Assembly (NCBI GenBank): GCA_036558745.1
Contig: DATBEZ010000012.1
Coordinates: forward strand, 1 to 64,000
Direction of reading: 5' to 3'
DNA length: 64,000 bases
Origin: JAMXLJ01 sp036558745
Lineage (GTDB): Bacteria; Actinomycetota; Acidimicrobiia; IMCC26256; JAMXLJ01
The translations under genes and the position numbers were made by a program. The notes under the pieces are model-generated. The model was not told the origin of the DNA and searched no databases. It saw nothing but the letters and a program-made list of their open reading frames with translations. Of the stretch, positions 8,560 through 17,338 are shown one piece after another (positions within the stretch are counted from its first letter, which is position 1; every line of letters begins with the position of its first letter).

Positions 8560-11358
8560 ATGGCCATGGCGCCGGAGCAGATCGGCATCGGGATCCGTCG
8601 GTTCTTCACCGAGGCGGGTGTGCACCCGTACGACACGGTGGAGTGGGAGCGGCGCGACGCGCGCATCCCGAACTACAAGGACGGCACCGACGCGTTCTTC
8701 CAGCCCGACGTCGAGTTCCCCACCAGCTGGTCCCAGAACGCCACCAACATCGTCGCCCAGAAGTACTTCCGGGGCACGCTCGGCACGAGCGAGCGCGAGT
8801 CGTCGCTGCGTCAGGTCATCGACCGCGTCGTCGACACGATCACCGCGTGGGGCGTGCGCGACGGCTACTTCGTCGACGAGGAGGAGGCCGGCGCGTTCCG
8901 CAACGAGCTGAAGTTCGTGCTCGTGCACCAGCGCGCCGCGTTCAACTCGCCGGTGTGGTTCAACATCGGTGTGCGCGGCGTGCCGCAGCAGGCGAGCGCG
9001 TGCTTCATCCTCGCGGTCGAGGACACGATGGACTCGATCCTCAACTGGTACCGGGAAGAGGGGATCATCTTCAAGGGCGGCTCCGGCGCGGGGATCAACC
9101 TCTCCACGTTGCGTTCCTCGCAGGACCACCTGAAGGGCGGCGGCACCGCGAGCGGTCCCGTGAGCTTCATGCGCGGCGCCGACGCGTCGGCCGGCACGAT
9201 CAAGTCGGGTGGCAAGACGCGGCGCGCCGCGAAGATGGTCATCCTCAACGCCGACCACCCCGACGTCGAGGAGTTCGTGTGGTGCAAGGCGGTCGAGGAA
9301 CGCAAGGCGCGGGCGCTGCGCGACGCCGGGTTCGACATGGATCTCGACGGCAAGGACAGCCACTCGATCCAGTACCAGAACGCGAACAACTCCGTGCGCG
9401 TCACCGACGACTTCATGCAGGCCGTCGTCGACGGTGCCGACTGGCCGCTGCGCTCGGTCACGACGGGCGAGGTCGTCAAGACGGTGAAGGCGCGTGAGCT
9501 CATGCGCCAGATCTCCGAGGCCGCGTGGGAGTGCGCCGACCCGGGGATGCAGTTCGACACCACGATCAACCGCTGGCACACCGCGCCCAAGACGGGTCGC
9601 ATCAACGCGTCGAACCCGTGCAGCGAGTACATGCACCTCGACAACTCGGCGTGCAACCTCGCGAGCATCAACCTGTTGAAGTTCCTGAACGACGACGGCG
9701 CGTTCGACGTCGACGCGTTCGAGCACGCGGTCGAGGTCGTCTTCACCGCGCAGGAGATCCTCGTCGGCAACGCCGACTACCCGACCGAGAGCATCGCGGC
9801 CACGAGCCGTCAGTTCCGTCAGCTCGGGCTCGGCTACGCGAACCTGGGCGCGCTGCTCATGGCACAGGGGCTTCCCTACGACTCGGCCGAGGGGCGAGCG
9901 TGGGCCGGAGCGCTCACCGCGTTGATGACCGGCCATGCCTACGCGACCAGCGCGCGCACGGCGGGACGGATGGGTCCGTTCGCGGGCTACGCCGAGAACG
10001 CCGACGCGATGCTCGAGGTCTTGCGCATGCATCGCGGCGAGGTCGCGAAGATCGACGAGGAGCTGGTGCCGCCCGAGGTGTTGGGTGCGGCGCAGCGCTC
10101 GTGGGACGAGGCCGTCGACGTGGCCGAGGTGCACGGCGTGCGCAACTCGCAGGCGACCGTGCTCGCGCCGACGGGGACGATCGGTCTGATGATGGACTGC
10201 GACACGACGGGCATCGAGCCCGACCTCGGGCTGACGAAGGCGAAGAAGCTCGTGGGTGGCGGGACGATGTTCATCGTCAACCAGACCGTGCCACGCGCGT
10301 TGCGTCGCCTCGGGTACGACGACACGGCCGTCGACGGGATCGTGCGCTACATCGACGAGCACAAGTCGCTCGTCGGTGCGCCGGGCCTGAAGCAGCAGCA
10401 CCTGCCGGTGTTCGCGTGCTCGATGGGCGACAACGCGATCCACTACATGGGTCACGTCACGATGATGGGTGCGGTGCAGCCCTTCATCAGCGGCGCGATC
10501 TCCAAGACGGTCAACATGCCCGAAGAGGTCACCGTCGCCGAGGTGGAGGAGCTGCACCTCGAGGCGTGGCGGCTCGGGCTCAAGGCCGTCGCCATCTACC
10601 GCGACAACTGCAAGGTCGGTCAGCCGCTCGCGGTGCAGAAGAAGGCCACCATGTCGGCCGACGGTGACGTCGCCAAGGAGATCGAGCGGGTCGTCGAGAC
10701 CGTCATCATCCAGAAGCCGGTCCGCCAGAAGCTGCCCCGCAAGCGGATCTCGAAGACGTTCTCGTTCCGGGTCGCCGACTGTCACGGCTATGTGACCGTC
10801 GGCGAGTTCGAGGACGGGCGTCCCGGCGAGGTGTTCCTCAAGGTCGCGAAGCAGGGGTCGACGCTCGCCGGGATCATGGACGCGTTCGCGATCTCGCTCA
10901 GCCTCGGTCTGCAGTACGGCGTGCCGCTGCGGGCGTTCGTCGAGAAGTTCACGAACATGCGCTTCGAGCCCGCAGGCATGACCGACGACCCCGACATCCG
11001 CTTCGCGATGAGCCTGGCCGACTACATCTTCCGTCGCCTCGCGGTGGAGTACCTGCCGAAGGAGGAGCGCGAGGAGATCGGCATCCTCACGGTGGGGGAG
11101 CGGCTGCAGCCGACGCTGCCCGGTGTCGAGGAGGCCGCCGCGGTCAACTCACCCGGTCACGACATGCTCCCGCTGGAGGACCGCGCACCGTCGGCGGCGT
11201 TCGAGCAGATCGACGTGTCGGAACCGCCGGTGAGCGAGACGCCGGTGCAGGCCCGCGACCTCGACGTCGTGATCTGCCACATCTGCGGCGACATCATGCA
11301 GCGCGCCGGCTCCTGCCACGCGTGCCCGACGTGCGGAGCAACCAGCGGCTGCAGCTGA
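8560..11358 (+). CDS. nrdJ: Adenosylcobalamin-dependent (class II) ribonucleotide reductase
   Basis: A 932-residue NrdJ, which reduces ribonucleotides to deoxyribonucleotides using a B12-generated thiyl radical, independent of oxygen. Seen: the reducing cysteine pair C148 (QQASACFIL) and C365 (LDNSACNLAS), the radical-site NPCSE with N352, C354 and E356 spaced exactly as in the Thermotoga enzyme (N320/C322/E324/C333), the loop APTGTIGLMMDCDTTGIEP, a TSCPD domain near residues 740-820, and a C-terminal tail with CHICGDI...CPTCG, a cysteine-rich zinc/redox tail. The start may be ATG 8560 or 8566. Regulated by NrdR, as the upstream box suggests; a cobalamin riboswitch was not seen. Confidence 0.97.
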   Translation: MAMAPEQIGIGIRRFFTEAGVHPYDTVEWERRDARIPNYKDGTDAFFQPDVEFPTSWSQNATNIVAQKYFRGTLGTSERESSLRQVIDRVVDTITAWGVRDGYFVDEEEAGAFRNELKFVLVHQRAAFNSPVWFNIGVRGVPQQASACFILAVEDTMDSILNWYREEGIIFKGGSGAGINLSTLRSSQDHLKGGGTASGPVSFMRGADASAGTIKSGGKTRRAAKMVILNADHPDVEEFVWCKAVEERKARALRDAGFDMDLDGKDSHSIQYQNANNSVRVTDDFMQAVVDGADWPLRSVTTGEVVKTVKARELMRQISEAAWECADPGMQFDTTINRWHTAPKTGRINASNPCSEYMHLDNSACNLASINLLKFLNDDGAFDVDAFEHAVEVVFTAQEILVGNADYPTESIAATSRQFRQLGLGYANLGALLMAQGLPYDSAEGRAWAGALTALMTGHAYATSARTAGRMGPFAGYAENADAMLEVLRMHRGEVAKIDEELVPPEVLGAAQRSWDEAVDVAEVHGVRNSQATVLAPTGTIGLMMDCDTTGIEPDLGLTKAKKLVGGGTMFIVNQTVPRALRRLGYDDTAVDGIVRYIDEHKSLVGAPGLKQQHLPVFACSMGDNAIHYMGHVTMMGAVQPFISGAISKTVNMPEEVTVAEVEELHLEAWRLGLKAVAIYRDNCKVGQPLAVQKKATMSADGDVAKEIERVVETVIIQKPVRQKLPRKRISKTFSFRVADCHGYVTVGEFEDGRPGEVFLKVAKQGSTLAGIMDAFAISLSLGLQYGVPLRAFVEKFTNMRFEPAGMTDDPDIRFAMSLADYIFRRLAVEYLPKEEREEIGILTVGERLQPTLPGVEEAAAVNSPGHDMLPLEDRAPSAAFEQIDVSEPPVSETPVQARDLDVVICHICGDIMQRAGSCHACPTCGATSGCS

Positions 11359-11394
11359 CGATGGACGTTCCAAAATGACACCGCATTATGCAGC

Positions 11395-11427
11395 GAAAGG
11401 TCACCTCGACGCGAGAGGTGACCTTTC
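11395..11427 (+). terminator. Strong hairpin after nrdJ
   Basis: GAAAGGTCACCTC (11395-11407) pairs perfectly with GAGGTGACCTTTC (11415-11427) around a 7-base loop. Flanking A-rich and T-rich ends of the stem make it suited to stop transcription from both sides. It separates the nrd block from the broken genes that follow. Confidence 0.85.
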
Positions 11428-11458
11428 TGCGCCGCTGCTGCGGTAGCAAGGTTCCGGG

Positions 11459-11719
11459 TCAGGCGACACCGTCGTTGCAGGATGCCTCGCCAGGGTGTTC
11501 ATGCGCCCCGGGGCGCGCGGCTGAGCGAACCGGACGCCGGAGGGCTCCATCGACGAGCCCGTGGAACTCCTCGCGCGTCAGCGTCCCCGTGCCGCGGTCG
11601 CCGAGGAGCACCTGCTCGTTCACGAGCACCGAGTACAGGCGCGCGATGGCGGCGGCGTCGCCGTCGCGGATCTCGCGACGGCGTTGTCCGGCGCGGACGA
11701 TCTCGCCGAGAAGGCTCAT
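11459..11719 (-). pseudogene. TetR-family regulator, C-terminal stub (5' end deleted)
   Basis: About 86 residues reading MSLLGEIVRAGQRRREIRDG, then AAAIARLYSVLVNEQVLLGD and onward look like the ligand/dimer domain end of a TetR regulator. No helix-turn-helix part (normally about 50 residues at the N-terminus) exists in any frame to the right; instead the DNA switches at about 11720-11737 to the opposite-strand 3' half of a P450 gene. The simplest reading is a deletion of the TetR 5' end, the shared promoter and the P450 5' end. The family call rests on the C-terminal pattern only. Confidence 0.6.
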
Positions 11720-11736
11720 GGCGGCTGGCCTCGACC

Positions 11737-12420
11737 TCCACACTGGATCAGCTGACGGAGCTCATCGGGCGTACCGGCGAGATCCACGACTGGATCTCGC
11801 ACCAGCTCGAGACCACGCTCGACGACCCCGGCGACGACCTGCTCGGCGCAGTTGCACGCGGCGTGCGAGACGGCGTGTTCACCGACTTCGAGGCGTTCAC
11901 CATCCTGCACACGCTGCTCAGCGCCGGCGGTGAGTCCACGACCAGCCTGCTCGGCAACGCGGTACGCATCCTCGCCGAGCAGCCACAGCTCCAACAGCAG
12001 CTGCGCGCACACCCTCAGCTCGTCGCGACGTTCGTTGAGGAAGCCGTCCGCCTGGAGCCGCCGTTCCGGTATCACATGCGCGACGTTGCGGAGGACACGG
12101 CACTCGGCGGCGCCCGCATCCCCGCCGGCTCCACACTCCTGCTGCTGCGGGGTTCGGCCAACCACGACCCGAACGAGTTCGAGCACCCCGACGACGTCGA
12201 CCTCCGACGGCCGGTGCCCCGACACCATCTCTCGTTCGGGCGAGGCATCCACCACTGCGTCGGCGCACCGCTCGCCCGCGTCGAAGCGCGCACCGTCCTC
12301 AACGTCCTGCTCGAACGTACGTCGGACATCACAGTGGATCCGGACCGGCCGCCCTGCTGGGTCGACAGCCTCATGGTCCGTCGCCATGAAGAGCTCCCCG
12401 TGCTTCTCGCGGCGCGCTGA
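11737..12420 (+). pseudogene. Cytochrome P450, C-terminal half only
   Basis: About 228 residues of a bacterial P450: I-helix LLSAGGESTTSLL, the ExxR motif in FVEEAVRLEPP, and the heme-binding loop LSFGRGIHHCVGAPLARVEAR with the proximal cysteine. A bacterial P450 is about 400 residues; roughly the first 180 are missing. Upstream in the same frame the translation is arginine/serine-rich nonsense that shadows the minus-strand TetR stub. The electron-transfer and heme parts are undamaged, so the loss looks like a single clean event, but the product could not fold. See the TetR stub for the shared junction. Confidence 0.85.
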
Positions 12421-12504
12421 GTTCGGCAAACGGGTGAGGTAGATGGGGGCACCTTCCGGGCGAACCGGAGCCTCGAACCCTTCGCACTCTCGGGCGAGCG
12501 ACGT

Positions 12505-13116
12505 CTAGTCGTGCTTGCGGCGCGGTGCGGTGTCTCTCTGCGGGTGAATCGTCTCGCCACGGGCAAGCATTGCGACAAATTCCTCGATGCGGCGGCGCCG
12601 TGTGTCGGGGCGCTTCGCCGTGGTCACCCGGTAGAGGATGGCGTACCGGTTGGACGCGCTCAGCTTGTCGAACATGGCCTTGGCGGAACGGTCACGACCG
12701 AGCGCGGCGGCGAGGTCGGGAGGAACCTCGATCGTGGCCTGGCCGTCGTAGGCGGCGTCCCACGTGCCGTCGGCTTTGGCTCTGGACACTGCTGCGAGAC
12801 CGGAGCGTCGCATGCGTCCTTCTTCGATGAGCATGGTTGCGATCGTGACGTTGCGTTTCGACCAGGCGCTCCCCGGCCTTCGCGGGGTGAACGTCCTGCG
12901 AAACGTGCGGTCGTCGCCCCCGCTGAGCCGCCCGTCGATCCATCCGTAGCAGAGCGCCTCGCCAAGGGCGTCGTCGTAGCTCAAGCGGGTCGGTTCGGAT
13001 GCACCCTTCTTTGCGAGCGTGAGCCAGACGCCATTGGACTGCGCGTGGTGCTTCTCGAGCCAGCGTGTCCACCCGGACAGGTCCGAAACGGTGAGCACCG
13101 GAAGGTCAGCTGCCAT
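12505..13116 (-). CDS. YdeI/OmpD-associated family protein
   Basis: A 203-residue protein of the bacteriocin-protection YdeI / OmpD-associated family. Start ATG 13116 (MAADLPVLTVSD) is preferred; 17 more codons are open upstream. Seen: WLEKHHAQSNGVWLTLAKKG, the characteristic ALCYGWIDGRLSGGDD...TFTPRRPGSAWSKRN, and the C-terminal helical extension with VTTAKRPDTRRRRIEEFVAML. The family is widespread in soil actinobacteria and its biochemical function is not established. It stands alone, with 118 bases to its upstream neighbour. Confidence 0.85.
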   Translation of the reverse strand: MAADLPVLTVSDLSGWTRWLEKHHAQSNGVWLTLAKKGASEPTRLSYDDALGEALCYGWIDGRLSGGDDRTFRRTFTPRRPGSAWSKRNVTIATMLIEEGRMRRSGLAAVSRAKADGTWDAAYDGQATIEVPPDLAAALGRDRSAKAMFDKLSASNRYAILYRVTTAKRPDTRRRRIEEFVAMLARGETIHPQRDTAPRRKHD

Positions 13117-13234
13117 TCGTGCCAGTCTCGCACCCTGGGGAGCCTCGGGTGCCTCCCGCAGGTGCATGTGCCGAGGGGTTGGCGTTGCCGTTCCTGGAGT
13201 GTTATCGAGTCGAGCTCGATCGCTCGTCGCGGTC

Positions 13235-13852
13235 TCAGGGTTTCACGGCTCGGCCTTCGAACGTGTAGCCGAAGGGCTTCGGCTCGCCCTCGGTGTAGTA
13301 CCGATCGAGGTGATCGAAGGTGAAGCCCGCCGTCGCGATCTGGTCGTCGATGCGGCGAGTGAGATGGCAGCCGCCTGCGACCGGCTTCCACACCGGCTCG
13401 ATGCGTTCCTGCCAGCGCGCGACCTTCGCGTCCGGTGCATGACCGTGTTCGACGAAGTGGAGCGTGCCACCGGGCTTGAGGACGCGATGCAGCTCTGCGA
13501 GCGCCCGCTCGACGTCGGGGATCGTGCACAGGGTCCACGTCGAGAGGACGGCGTCGAAGCGCTCGGAAGGAAGGTCGAGGCGTTCCCCGGTCAGGCCTGC
13601 CGGCTCGACGGGAGCGGACGACGCGGCGATCCTGGGCTCCGCGATCCGCATGCAGAGCTGCGACGGCTCTACGGCGTAGATCTTCGTGACCTCGCCGGGG
13701 TAGTGCGGGGCGTTGAGACCGGTTCCGAACCCCACTTCGACGACGTCGCCGTTCAGCCCGTCACACACACGCGCGCGGACCGTCCGCATGCGCTTGACGT
13801 CCATCACCTTGTCCTGGAAGTGGGGCAACACCCGTTCCGTGTAGAAGCCCAT
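13235..13852 (-). CDS. Class I SAM-dependent methyltransferase
   Basis: A 206-residue methyltransferase with the Rossmann SAM-binding block VVEVGFGTGLNAPHYP at about residue 38, the acidic ribose-binding AVEPS, and motif IV-like FDAVLSTWTLCTIPDVERAL. C-terminal GCHLTRRIDDQIATAGF and FGYTFEGRAVKP resemble phosphatidylethanolamine/UbiE-type small methyltransferases. Start ATG 13852 follows GGAGGAACCG; the frame is open another 50 codons upstream without a better site. The substrate is unknown. Confidence 0.85.
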   Translation of the reverse strand: MGFYTERVLPHFQDKVMDVKRMRTVRARVCDGLNGDVVEVGFGTGLNAPHYPGEVTKIYAVEPSQLCMRIAEPRIAASSAPVEPAGLTGERLDLPSERFDAVLSTWTLCTIPDVERALAELHRVLKPGGTLHFVEHGHAPDAKVARWQERIEPVWKPVAGGCHLTRRIDDQIATAGFTFDHLDRYYTEGEPKPFGYTFEGRAVKP

Positions 13853-14285
13853 CGGTTCCTCCGCGACGGATACGAAGCCGCGTACGACGCATTCTCCCGT
13901 GGAGAGACCTGCAAAGTCTGACGCGCGAACGCGTTCCTCGCTCGTGCAACCTGGACTTCTCGCACCGGGCGCTCGACGTCGGTCGCCGAGAGGCTGCATC
14001 ACGGCTGCGAGAGGCGATCGAGCGCCTCAACGTGCCTGCGGCCTGAACGTTCGCCTGAGCGGGCCCACGCTCGTGGGGTTCGTTCAATGACGACCTGCTC
14101 TGCACGGCGCGGCGCTCGCGATTGCGAGCGATGCAGATGGCCTTCGAGAAGTGACCTTTCGCTGCCGGCACATGGACGAGATCGTGGCGGCGCGCGATGC
14201 GTTCGACGCGCGCGCCGCCGATACCCTGAAGGTCAGGAGGTGCCGTCGGCGTGAGTTGCCCGACGGCGAGGTCGAGCGCCGGCGG
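13853..14285. other. 433-base stretch without a recognisable gene
   Basis: I see no intact gene. A short plus-strand reading ending at the TGA near 14046 (about 13942-14046: LDFSHRALDVGRREAASRLR, then EAIERLNVPAA) has protein-like composition and could be the last ~35 codons of a lost gene, but I cannot assign it to a family. The rest reads as arginine-rich nonsense in all frames. Confidence 0.4.
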
Positions 14286-14684
14286 TCACGTCCATCTCTC
14301 GAGCTGCGTGCCCTGGCGGACCGTGAGTGCCAGAAGGTCGGTCGGCTCCTCGAACTCGAACCGATGCCAACGGTCCCGTGGCACGATCACGGCCCGACCG
14401 GGGAGCAACCGCACGGAGTCGTCCGGCGCCCCCGGCTCGCCAGCCCGAAGCCAGAGGCGGATCGCGCCATGGAGGCAACACACGGCCTCGTCCGCGAGCG
14501 CGTGCTTCTCCCAGTGATCGGCGTGGACATCGTCGGCCGACTCGGCGTGGAACATCGCAACGCGCCAATCGGTGTCCCCGTCTGCCATCCCGCGCTCGTC
14601 GGCGCGCATGATGCCATTCGGCGCGATCTCGAGAAACTGGGTGAACAGGTCGACGACGGTGCACTCACGGGTCATGTCATGCAT
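14286..14684 (-). CDS. Small cupin-domain protein
   Basis: A 132-residue single cupin barrel. Motif 1 is weak (DDVHADHWEKHALADEAVCCLHGAIRL) and motif 2 is LLPGRAVIVPRDRWHRFEFEEP, with a PxxxxH-type metal ligand. The start may be ATG 14684 or ATG 14675. The role is unknown; such proteins are often small-ligand sensors or isomerases. An AraC-type regulator lies 78 bases upstream on the same strand and may be cotranscribed. Confidence 0.75.
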   Translation of the reverse strand: MHDMTRECTVVDLFTQFLEIAPNGIMRADERGMADGDTDWRVAMFHAESADDVHADHWEKHALADEAVCCLHGAIRLWLRAGEPGAPDDSVRLLPGRAVIVPRDRWHRFEFEEPTDLLALTVRQGTQLERWT

Positions 14685-14762
14685 GACTCGAGTCTCACCG
14701 GCGCGCGGTCGGACGTCTTGGAGAAATGTTCCCTACCGGTGCCGTTCGTGCCGTGGCGCGCG

Positions 14763-15620
14763 TCAGGGCCTCGAGGCGTGTTCCCGCGTCGTCCAGGCGA
14801 CATCGTCGACCGCGAGCCACGGCGCGACCGAGACGCCCGTGGGCGTCACCCTGGCGAAGTTCATGACGTCCCGATGGAGATGTGATTGGTCGACGTAGCC
14901 GGTCTCCGCCGCCACCAGGGCCGGGCTGTCACCCGCTGCGAGACGATGGGCGGCGTGGTCGAAACGAACGAGGCGTGCGGCGCGCTTGGGAGTGAGGCCG
15001 GTCTGGGATCGGAACCGTGACCACAGACGCTTGCGGCTCCACTCGACTTCGGCAGCCAACCGCTCGACGCGGACTTGCCCCTTGGTGGTCGCCAGCTGCC
15101 GCCAGGCGAAGGCGATCTCCGGGTCGACCGTCGCGCCTGCGTCGAGTCGCCGGGCCAGTACGGCCTCCACCATCGCGAACCGATCGTCCCACGATGTGGT
15201 GGCACGCAGTTGGTCCTGGAGTCGCGGCGCGTCGCGACCCCAGATGTCGTCGAACGCGACCAGCCTCCCACTCAGGTCCGCGGAGGCACCCAGTACGGCG
15301 TGCGCGAGCACCGGCGACAGCCGCACTTGAAGACCCTCGATTCCCTGGCCGCGCACGCGCACACCATCGGGAGCCAGGCCGGCGACGACGCTACCCCGGT
15401 GCTGCCGTCCACTGGCGTCGCCGACGAGCAGTCCGCCGCTGAAGTCGACGTGAACCGTGACCGCCGGGTACGGGACCACGGGAAGGTCGATGACGTCGCC
15501 GACCCGGGCGCGGAAGCCGGCCATGGCGAGCCCGGGAAGTCGTGCGCGCCGTGATGGCGTCGCGATGTCCCACACCGCCGCCGCTTCGCGCATCGACTCG
15601 GCGAACTGCACGTCGATCAT
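14763..15620 (-). CDS. AraC-family transcriptional regulator
   Basis: A 285-residue regulator starting at ATG 15620 (MIDVQFAESM; the frame is open 27 codons further). The N-terminal half (FRARVGDVIDLPVVPYPAVT onward) is the DUF6597-like effector domain seen in actinobacterial AraC proteins. The C-terminal half has the paired HTH: VERLAAEVEWSRKRLWSRFR with TGLTPKRAARLVRFDHAA, then AAETGYVDQSHLHRDV with MNFARVTPTG. The amidase gene starts 104 bases away on the opposite strand, so the amidase is a possible target; that is inference from position. Confidence 0.88.
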   Translation of the reverse strand: MIDVQFAESMREAAAVWDIATPSRRARLPGLAMAGFRARVGDVIDLPVVPYPAVTVHVDFSGGLLVGDASGRQHRGSVVAGLAPDGVRVRGQGIEGLQVRLSPVLAHAVLGASADLSGRLVAFDDIWGRDAPRLQDQLRATTSWDDRFAMVEAVLARRLDAGATVDPEIAFAWRQLATTKGQVRVERLAAEVEWSRKRLWSRFRSQTGLTPKRAARLVRFDHAAHRLAAGDSPALVAAETGYVDQSHLHRDVMNFARVTPTGVSVAPWLAVDDVAWTTREHASRP

Positions 15621-15723
15621 GCTACGACGCGACGTCTGGCCTCGGCCCGCGACATTCGTCCAAGACGCTGACCCGGGCATGCGAGCACGCTGAGCGCACA
15701 CGTACGACGAAGGACGGTTCGTG

Positions 15724-17160
15724 ATGCGCTACTCGATTGACCCGTTCATGCCGGCACTCGAGCTCGCGGCGGCGATTCGCCGCAAGGACGTGAGTCCCGT
15801 CGAAGTGGCTGACACGTTTCTCCAGCGGATGGACGAGCTCGACGACCGGCTCAATGCGTTCTGTCACCGCGCCGACGACGATGTCCGCAAGGTTGCGTCG
15901 GCCGCAGCCGACGCGGTGGTGCGCGCGGGCTCCATGGAGGATCTCCCGCCGTTCCACGGTGTGCCACTTCCGATCAAGGACCTCTTCGACGTTGCCGGCT
16001 GGCCGACGACCCATGGTTCGGCCGGAGCGAGCCGCGTGCCGGCCGCCGCATCGGACCCGGTCGTCCAGCGATGTGTCGACGCAGGGTTCGTGCTGCTCGG
16101 CAAGACCACCACCTCCGAGTTCGGCACCGTGCCGTTCACCGAGAACGAGGCGCTGGGCATCTCTCGAAACCCGTGGGACCCGGACCGCACGCCCGGCGGA
16201 TCGTCCAGTGGCGCGGGTGCGTCCGTCGCGGCCGGCATGGCGCCGATCGCGAACGCCGGTGACGGCGGCGGGTCGATCCGCATCCCCGCGTCGTGCAACG
16301 GCCTCGTCGGGCTGAAGCCCACGCGCGGCCTGGTGAGCAACGCCACCGTCGAGGTCGAAGGGTTCGCCTCGGCCGGTGTGCTCACCCGCACGGTTGCCGA
16401 CACCGCGGCCGCACTCGATGTGCTCGCGCGCCACGACCCGGCCGCGTGGTGGTCACCTCCCACCCCGCAACGGTCCTTCGCCAGCGCACTGACGGCAGCT
16501 CCACCGACGAAGCTGCGCATCGGGGTGTTCGTCGACTCTCCGATCGAGGGGATCAGCGTGGATCCGGCGTGTCGCGTTGCCGTCGACGCCACGCTTGGCA
16601 CGCTCGAATCGGCCGGCCACCGTGTCGTCGACGCGACGCTTCCGTTGCCGCCGCCCGAGGAGCTGCTCGCGACGTTCACCATGATCTGGAACGTGGGTGG
16701 AGCCGGGATCGCGCTCGCAGATCCCACCCGTGTCGAGGCCCACGATCGAGCTCTCCGTGACGCAGCGCGGGCGACCGACTCGTGGACCTACGCGGAAGGC
16801 GTGAAGAAGGCGCAACACCTGACGCGTCGCATCGTCGAAGGCTTCCTCGAGGGCTTCGATCTGCTGGTCACGCCGACGATGGCGTGCCTTCCGCCGCCGG
16901 TCGGCTTCTGGCGAGCGGGGACGGACGAAGAGCCGTTGAACGCGCTGCTGAACAGCTACCCGATGGCCATGTTCACCTCTCTGTTCAACGTCACCGGTCA
17001 ACCGGCGATCTCGGTGCCCGTCCATCACGACGTCGCCAGCGATCTCCCGGTCGGCGTCCAGATCGTCGCCGCACCATGGCGTGAGGATCGCCTGCTCCAG
17101 GTGGCGCGCACTCTCGAGCTCGCCCATCCGTGGATCGATCGTCGCCCGGCGGTGAGCTGA
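15724..17160 (+). CDS. Amidase signature family enzyme
   Basis: A 478-residue amidase-signature hydrolase with the full Ser-cisSer-Lys triad: K85 in PLPIKDLFD, S160 in TPGGSSSGAGAS and nucleophile S184 in GDGGGSIRIPAS. It hydrolyses an amide or nitrile-derived amide; some relatives are GatA, but no gatC or gatB is nearby, so a catabolic amidase is more likely. ATG 15724 is preferred over GTG 15721, which touches it. It diverges from the AraC-type regulator, which may control it. Confidence 0.92.
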   Translation: MRYSIDPFMPALELAAAIRRKDVSPVEVADTFLQRMDELDDRLNAFCHRADDDVRKVASAAADAVVRAGSMEDLPPFHGVPLPIKDLFDVAGWPTTHGSAGASRVPAAASDPVVQRCVDAGFVLLGKTTTSEFGTVPFTENEALGISRNPWDPDRTPGGSSSGAGASVAAGMAPIANAGDGGGSIRIPASCNGLVGLKPTRGLVSNATVEVEGFASAGVLTRTVADTAAALDVLARHDPAAWWSPPTPQRSFASALTAAPPTKLRIGVFVDSPIEGISVDPACRVAVDATLGTLESAGHRVVDATLPLPPPEELLATFTMIWNVGGAGIALADPTRVEAHDRALRDAARATDSWTYAEGVKKAQHLTRRIVEGFLEGFDLLVTPTMACLPPPVGFWRAGTDEEPLNALLNSYPMAMFTSLFNVTGQPAISVPVHHDVASDLPVGVQIVAAPWREDRLLQVARTLELAHPWIDRRPAVS

Positions 17161-17338
17161 CGACCACGCTTTCGCTGCGAGCGCGCCTCGTCGATGGCAC
17201 GCGTCGATGCATGAAGGACTCGGCTCCTACGAACGGCGGCTCGACGCGCGCAGAGCCGAGGTCGTCCGGCGGCCCTTGCGGTGAGAGGCAAAGGCGGGCA
17301 CGCTCGCGGTTTCGCGGCGGCCCTGGTGGGAGGATCAG

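Noticed and set aside
8464..10785. 773-codon minus-strand frame opposite nrdJ
   Set aside because: Pure antisense shadow of nrdJ, whose catalytic residues are all intact.
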